Position numbers and translations under genes: made by a program | Part shown: piece by piece, positions 60,834 to 64,000 of the stretch | How the letters are laid out: every line of letters begins with the position of its first letter | How positions within the stretch are numbered: position 1 is the stretch's first letter | Assembly (NCBI RefSeq): GCF_000797465.1 | Contig: NZ_JSWG01000009.1 | Span: forward strand, 434,001 to 498,000 | Direction: 5' to 3' | DNA from: Psychroserpens jangbogonensis | Lineage (GTDB): Bacteria; Bacteroidota; Bacteroidia; Flavobacteriales; Flavobacteriaceae | DNA: 64,000 nt | The notes under the pieces: model-generated | Database searches by the model: none | Seen by the model: only the letters and a program-made list of their open reading frames with translations | Told to the model about the DNA's origin: nothing

Positions 60834-61303
60834 TAGATTTTTATCTGCCTGTCTATCTGCTGATCTAAGGAAATAAATGTCTCTGTTCTAGAAACTCCTG
60901 TAATAGATTGAATGTCTCTATTAAGTACGTGCATTAAATGTTCATTATCCTTACACAAAATTTTAATAAAAATGGACCAGTTACCTGTTGTGAAATGGCA
61001 TTCTAATACTTCTGGAATCTTTTGTAATTGCTTTACCGCTTCAGGATTACTTACTGCTTTGTCCAAGAAAACACCAATAAATGCCATAGTGGTATAGCCT
61101 AAAACTTTCGGATTGATTATAAATTTAGAACCTGAAATTAACTTCGACTTTTCTAGTTTACGTAATCGTTGATGTATAGCTGCTCCCGAAATACCAACTT
61201 GACGCGCAATTTCTAAAATTGGCGTTCTGGCATCAGTCATTAAAGCTCTTAGTATCTTTTTATCAATACCATCAATTTGTATGTTTTGGTTAACAGTTTT
61301 CAT
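60833..61303 (-). CDS. Lrp/AsnC family transcriptional regulator
   Basis: A 156-residue regulator: N-terminal winged helix-turn-helix at about 10-60 (IDKKILRALMTDARTPILEI, then QVGISGAAIHQRLRKLEKSK) and a C-terminal RAM/ACT-like domain (about 70-150) that binds an amino acid and controls oligomer state. Start at 61303 (MKTVNQN) is chosen over a TTG at 61315. It is 22 bp downstream of the saccharopine dehydrogenase-like gene and may regulate it in response to lysine or another amino acid; this is inferred from position only. Confidence 0.92.
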   Translation of the reverse strand: MKTVNQNIQIDGIDKKILRALMTDARTPILEIARQVGISGAAIHQRLRKLEKSKLISGSKFIINPKVLGYTTMAFIGVFLDKAVSNPEAVKQLQKIPEVLECHFTTGNWSIFIKILCKDNEHLMHVLNRDIQSITGVSRTETFISLDQQIDRQIKI

Positions 61304-61325
61304 CTTGTTTGTCAAGAATTAGTGA

Positions 61326-62690
61326 TTACACATTCAATGGGTTGTAACCTAAATAAGGTACTTCTTTTTCTGAGAATTTAATTCCGAAGCCTTCTAGTTC
61401 ACTTAAGATTGGCTCATAGATTTCTTTGTGAATAGGAATTTGAACTCCAGGAGTTGTTATTTTTTCGTTTAAAATAGCTAGCGTTGCAATAGCAACTGGT
61501 AAGCCTACGGTTTTTGACATGGCAGTATAAGTTCTGTCATCTCCTTTTACAACCATTGTCGAATCTATTTGATGCATTTTACCATTTAGTTCGTATCCAA
61601 ATTTGTGGTACATCACAATCATATCCTTATCATCATCTTGCAGTGTCCAGCTGTCCATTAAAATCTTTTGAAGTATTTGTGCAGGTGTGGCTTTTTTTAG
61701 TTCTACCATTTTAGTTTTACTAAAAAGGTCTAACTCTTCAAGCTTGTCCCAGACAATATCATCTTGATCAATTTTTAAGGCATGTCTAAATTTTAATTCA
61801 ACCGAGTCTGTATGACTATATGGTAAAAAAGCATTTATGAAGTCACGATAGCTCATGTTTTCACTATCATCAATAGTATAATCGTCTGCTGTCATTCCTA
61901 ATAGAATAAAAATATTCCAGGCACGACCATAGCCAACTCGACGCATAGTACCACGATATAAGGTTTTGATATCGTCCATTCCGTAAGCTCTTTGATATTT
62001 TAAAGAATCTCTATTTGCATAAGCTTCAAACCTTCCGTAGCCTTCAATTTCTAAAAATTCTGTACGTCTAAATAAACGGTTATATGGAATATACTTATAA
62101 GTTCCTTCTTGCAAAAACTTGGCTGCACCACCTTGACCTGCTAAAACAACATTTCTTGGGTTCCAAGTAAATTTATAATTCCATAGGTTGTTATCACTTT
62201 CTGGAGCAACAAGTCCACCTGTAAACGATTCGAATAGAATCATTTTTCCGCCTTGAGATCTAATGTCATCAATAACTTTCATTGCACTCATATGATCAAT
62301 TCCGGGATCAACTCCGATCTCATTCATGAAAACGAGTCCTTTATTTTTTGCGGCATTATCTAAATCTTCCATTTCCTTACTTACATAAGAAGCAGTTACC
62401 ATATTTTTCCCGTAGGTAATACAGTCTTTTGCAACTTCAATATGATAACGTGCAGGAAGCATTGATACTACAATATCTGCATTTTCAATAGCTTCTTTTC
62501 TCGAATGGCTGCTAAAAACATCAAGTGTTATGGCTTGTCCATTCTCATGATTATTTATTAGTTTTCTGGCATTCTGGATATTAATATCACCAACAATTAT
62601 ATGTAGGTTTTCTTCAGTAGATTTGTTTAATAAATATTTTATAAGGAAAGATGCAGATTTTCCTGCACCAATAACTAAAATCTTTCGCAT
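61326..62690 (-). CDS. Saccharopine dehydrogenase family protein
   Basis: A 454-residue NAD(P)-linked oxidoreductase. Rossmann motif VIGAGKSASFLIKYLL at the N-terminus, then ADIVVSMLPARYHIEVAK and the family segment NEIGVDPGIDHMSAMKVIDD with SFTGGLVAPESDNNLWNYKFTW. These are the hallmarks of saccharopine dehydrogenase (glutamate-forming, LYS9/C-terminal LKR-SDH type), which acts in lysine degradation through the saccharopine pathway. The lysine-ketoglutarate reductase partner is not in the window. Downstream lies an Lrp-type regulator. Confidence 0.9.
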   Translation of the reverse strand: MRKILVIGAGKSASFLIKYLLNKSTEENLHIIVGDINIQNARKLINNHENGQAITLDVFSSHSRKEAIENADIVVSMLPARYHIEVAKDCITYGKNMVTASYVSKEMEDLDNAAKNKGLVFMNEIGVDPGIDHMSAMKVIDDIRSQGGKMILFESFTGGLVAPESDNNLWNYKFTWNPRNVVLAGQGGAAKFLQEGTYKYIPYNRLFRRTEFLEIEGYGRFEAYANRDSLKYQRAYGMDDIKTLYRGTMRRVGYGRAWNIFILLGMTADDYTIDDSENMSYRDFINAFLPYSHTDSVELKFRHALKIDQDDIVWDKLEELDLFSKTKMVELKKATPAQILQKILMDSWTLQDDDKDMIVMYHKFGYELNGKMHQIDSTMVVKGDDRTYTAMSKTVGLPVAIATLAILNEKITTPGVQIPIHKEIYEPILSELEGFGIKFSEKEVPYLGYNPLNV

Positions 62691-62767
62691 AATGGCTTTT
62701 GTTGAGTAGTTTTGTAATGACGAATTTACTAAATACTAAGGGTTATTAAAACCAAAATTTCAATTAT

Positions 62768-63163
62768 ATGAACAGGACTATTTTTATTTCGGCAACTATT
62801 TTGGGTATACTTGGGATTGTATTGGGAGCCTTTGCAGCTCATGGCTTGAAATCTTTGATAACTCTAGAATCTCAACAAACATTTGAAACAGGAGTACGTT
62901 ATCAAATGTATCATGCTTTTTTTCTACTCATTTTAGGGAATTTGAAGTCAATATCAGAAAAGGCAAAACGCACTATCTTTTATTTAGTAATCGTTGGTCT
63001 AGTTTTCTTCTCTGGTTCTATTTATGGTCTTGCAACAAATGATTTAATATCGTTTGATTTTAAAAGTATTGGATTTATCACACCTATAGGAGGTTTGTTA
63101 TTAATAATAGCTTGGCTAATATTGTTGATAAACTTTTTAAAAGTGGGTACTGATAAATCATAA
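62768..63163 (+). CDS. DUF423 family membrane protein
   Basis: A 131-residue integral membrane protein with four hydrophobic helices. The family pattern is TILGILGIVLGAFAAHGLKS, then FETGVRYQMYHAFFLLILG and IYGLATND, then ITPIGGLLLIIAWLILL. DUF423 (YgdD) has no known function. Confidence 0.9.
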   Translation: MNRTIFISATILGILGIVLGAFAAHGLKSLITLESQQTFETGVRYQMYHAFFLLILGNLKSISEKAKRTIFYLVIVGLVFFSGSIYGLATNDLISFDFKSIGFITPIGGLLLIIAWLILLINFLKVGTDKS

Positions 63164-63191
63164 ATTAAAGGTGGTACTTTAAAATATTGTT

Positions 63192-63199
63192 TAATTTTG
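63192..63199 (+). promoter_or_regulatory. -7 element (TAATTTTG) of pckA
   Basis: TAATTTTG matches TAnnTTTG, 24 bp before the ATG at 63224. The -33 box is not clear. Confidence 0.45.
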
Positions 63200-63223
63200 C
63201 AGTCTAAACAACATAAACAAATT

Positions 63224-64000
63224 ATGGTAAACCATACACAAATTACGAAAACGATTGAGTTAGATAATTATGGCATTAAGGATGCTAAAGTTAGATATCA
63301 ATTATCTGCTGACGAACTTCATGACATTACAATAGAAAAAGGTCAAGGTGTTGAAGTATCTACTGGAGCTCTTGCTGTTAATACAGGAGAATTTACTGGT
63401 AGATCTCCTCAAGATAGATTTATTGTAAAAGATGATATTACCAAAGATAAAGTTTGGTGGGGAAATATTAATGTTCCCTTCGAGCCAGATGCTTTTGATA
63501 AGCTCTATGATAAAGTGGTAAATTATCTTTCAGAGAAAGAAGTATTTGTTAGAGATTGTTATGCATGTGCTGATCCCGATTACAAGTTGAATATTCGAGT
63601 AATTAATGAATATCCATGGAGTAACATGTTTTCTTATAACATGTTTTTACGGCCAACAGAAGACGAATTAAAAAACTTTTCTCCAGAATGGACGGTAATT
63701 AATGCGCCTGGATTTATGGCTGACCCTGAAGTTGATAGTACAAGACAACATAATTTTGCCATTTTAAATTTCTCCAAGAAGATTGCTTTAATTGGAGGTA
63801 CTGGATACACAGGAGAGATTAAAAAAGGAATTTTTTCTGCATTAAACTTTATTCTCCCAGTATTTAAAAACACATTACCTATGCATTGTAGTGCTAATGT
63901 TGGAAAAGGTGGAGATACTGCCATCTTTTTTGGTTTATCTGGTACAGGAAAAACAACATTGTCTACAGATCCGGACAGAAGTTTAATTGGAGATGATGAA
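63224..64000 (+). CDS. pckA: Phosphoenolpyruvate carboxykinase (ATP), 3'-truncated by window edge
   Basis: The first 259 codons of ATP-dependent PEP carboxykinase, which makes PEP and CO2 from oxaloacetate and ATP in gluconeogenesis. The frame runs open to the end of the window. Start at 63224 (MVNHTQITKTIEL). Visible motifs: NTGEFTGRSPQDRFIV, RDCYACADPDYKLNIRV, LIGGTGYTGEIKKGIFSALN, HCSANVG, the P-loop FFGLSGTGKTTLS and the start of the kinase-2 Mg site (GDDE) at the edge. Identification is secure. The C-terminal half lies outside. Confidence 0.96.
   Translation, partial: MVNHTQITKTIELDNYGIKDAKVRYQLSADELHDITIEKGQGVEVSTGALAVNTGEFTGRSPQDRFIVKDDITKDKVWWGNINVPFEPDAFDKLYDKVVNYLSEKEVFVRDCYACADPDYKLNIRVINEYPWSNMFSYNMFLRPTEDELKNFSPEWTVINAPGFMADPEVDSTRQHNFAILNFSKKIALIGGTGYTGEIKKGIFSALNFILPVFKNTLPMHCSANVGKGGDTAIFFGLSGTGKTTLSTDPDRSLIGDDE

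Noticed and set aside
1-64000. CRISPR arrays, insertion sequences, prophage genes, tRNA or rRNA genes
   Set aside because: No regularly spaced repeats, transposase or phage motifs, or tRNA-like cloverleaf sequences were seen on either strand.

Overview
The window is a continuous, AT-rich, gene-dense stretch of a Bacteroidota chromosome, most likely a marine or aerobic member of the family Flavobacteriaceae. The evidence is the gliding-motility pair gldE/gldD next to ssb and mutY, many proteins of Bacteroidota-typical families (CCC-motif membrane protein, DUF3098, DUF3127, DUF4301, bacterial GGGPS-like protein), promoters of the TAnnTTTG type instead of sigma70 boxes, and few Shine-Dalgarno sequences. 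Most gene starts were settled by homology, signal peptides and spacing. I found no tRNA or rRNA gene, insertion sequence, prophage or CRISPR array.

Layout. 1-3.8 kb: the 3' part of uvrC overlapping a patatin-type outer-membrane phospholipase. 4-12 kb: aromatic amino acid catabolism (hmgA, hpd, kynA) mixed with a CCC-motif membrane protein, a DUF3108 protein, an M23 peptidase lipoprotein and pgi. 11.8-15.3 kb (minus strand): mutY-ssb-gldE-gldD. 15.4-17.6 kb: HU protein, a 29-residue ultra-basic peptide and RNase G. 17.6-20.5 kb (minus): aldo/keto reductase, OmpA-type lipoprotein, exonuclease III. 20.6-30 kb: a 1136-residue outer-membrane protein of unknown role, then a heavy-metal efflux operon (His-rich exported protein, an RND pump fused to its TolC-like outer-membrane partner, and the adaptor). 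30.1-39 kb: glyS, a coiled-coil membrane protein, comF, an Ig-like lipoprotein, then a methionine-cycle group (omega-amidase, methionine aminotransferase, ahcY). 39.1-46.4 kb: phosphopantetheinyl transferase, GGGPS-like synthase, thiamine-binding protein, PnuC/PnuT transporter, NadR-like kinase, DUF4301 protein, ArfB, a TPP riboswitch and the TonB-dependent receptor it controls. 46.5-56.7 kb: Rieske-like lipoprotein, greA with an unusual leader, HIT protein, histidine kinase, flavin-reductase-like protein, DUF3127 protein, aat, tag, thioredoxin-like protein, TonB-like protein, truB, uppP, DUF3098, ftsX. 56.8-64 kb: leuS, a BamE-like protein, a zinc metallopeptidase, an Lrp regulator with a saccharopine dehydrogenase-like enzyme, a DUF423 protein and the 5' part of pckA.

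How the parts work together. The clearest functional unit is thiamine uptake: a TPP riboswitch controls an outer-membrane receptor, and a thiamine-binding protein, a PnuC-family permease and a P-loop kinase lie just upstream. A second unit is metal efflux, where one polypeptide appears to encode both inner- and outer-membrane parts of a tripartite pump. A third is the transaminase/omega-amidase pair beside S-adenosylhomocysteinase. The most unusual regulatory region is the greA leader: a promoter followed at once by two consecutive terminator-like hairpins before the start codon. Most of the remainder is ordinary housekeeping DNA.
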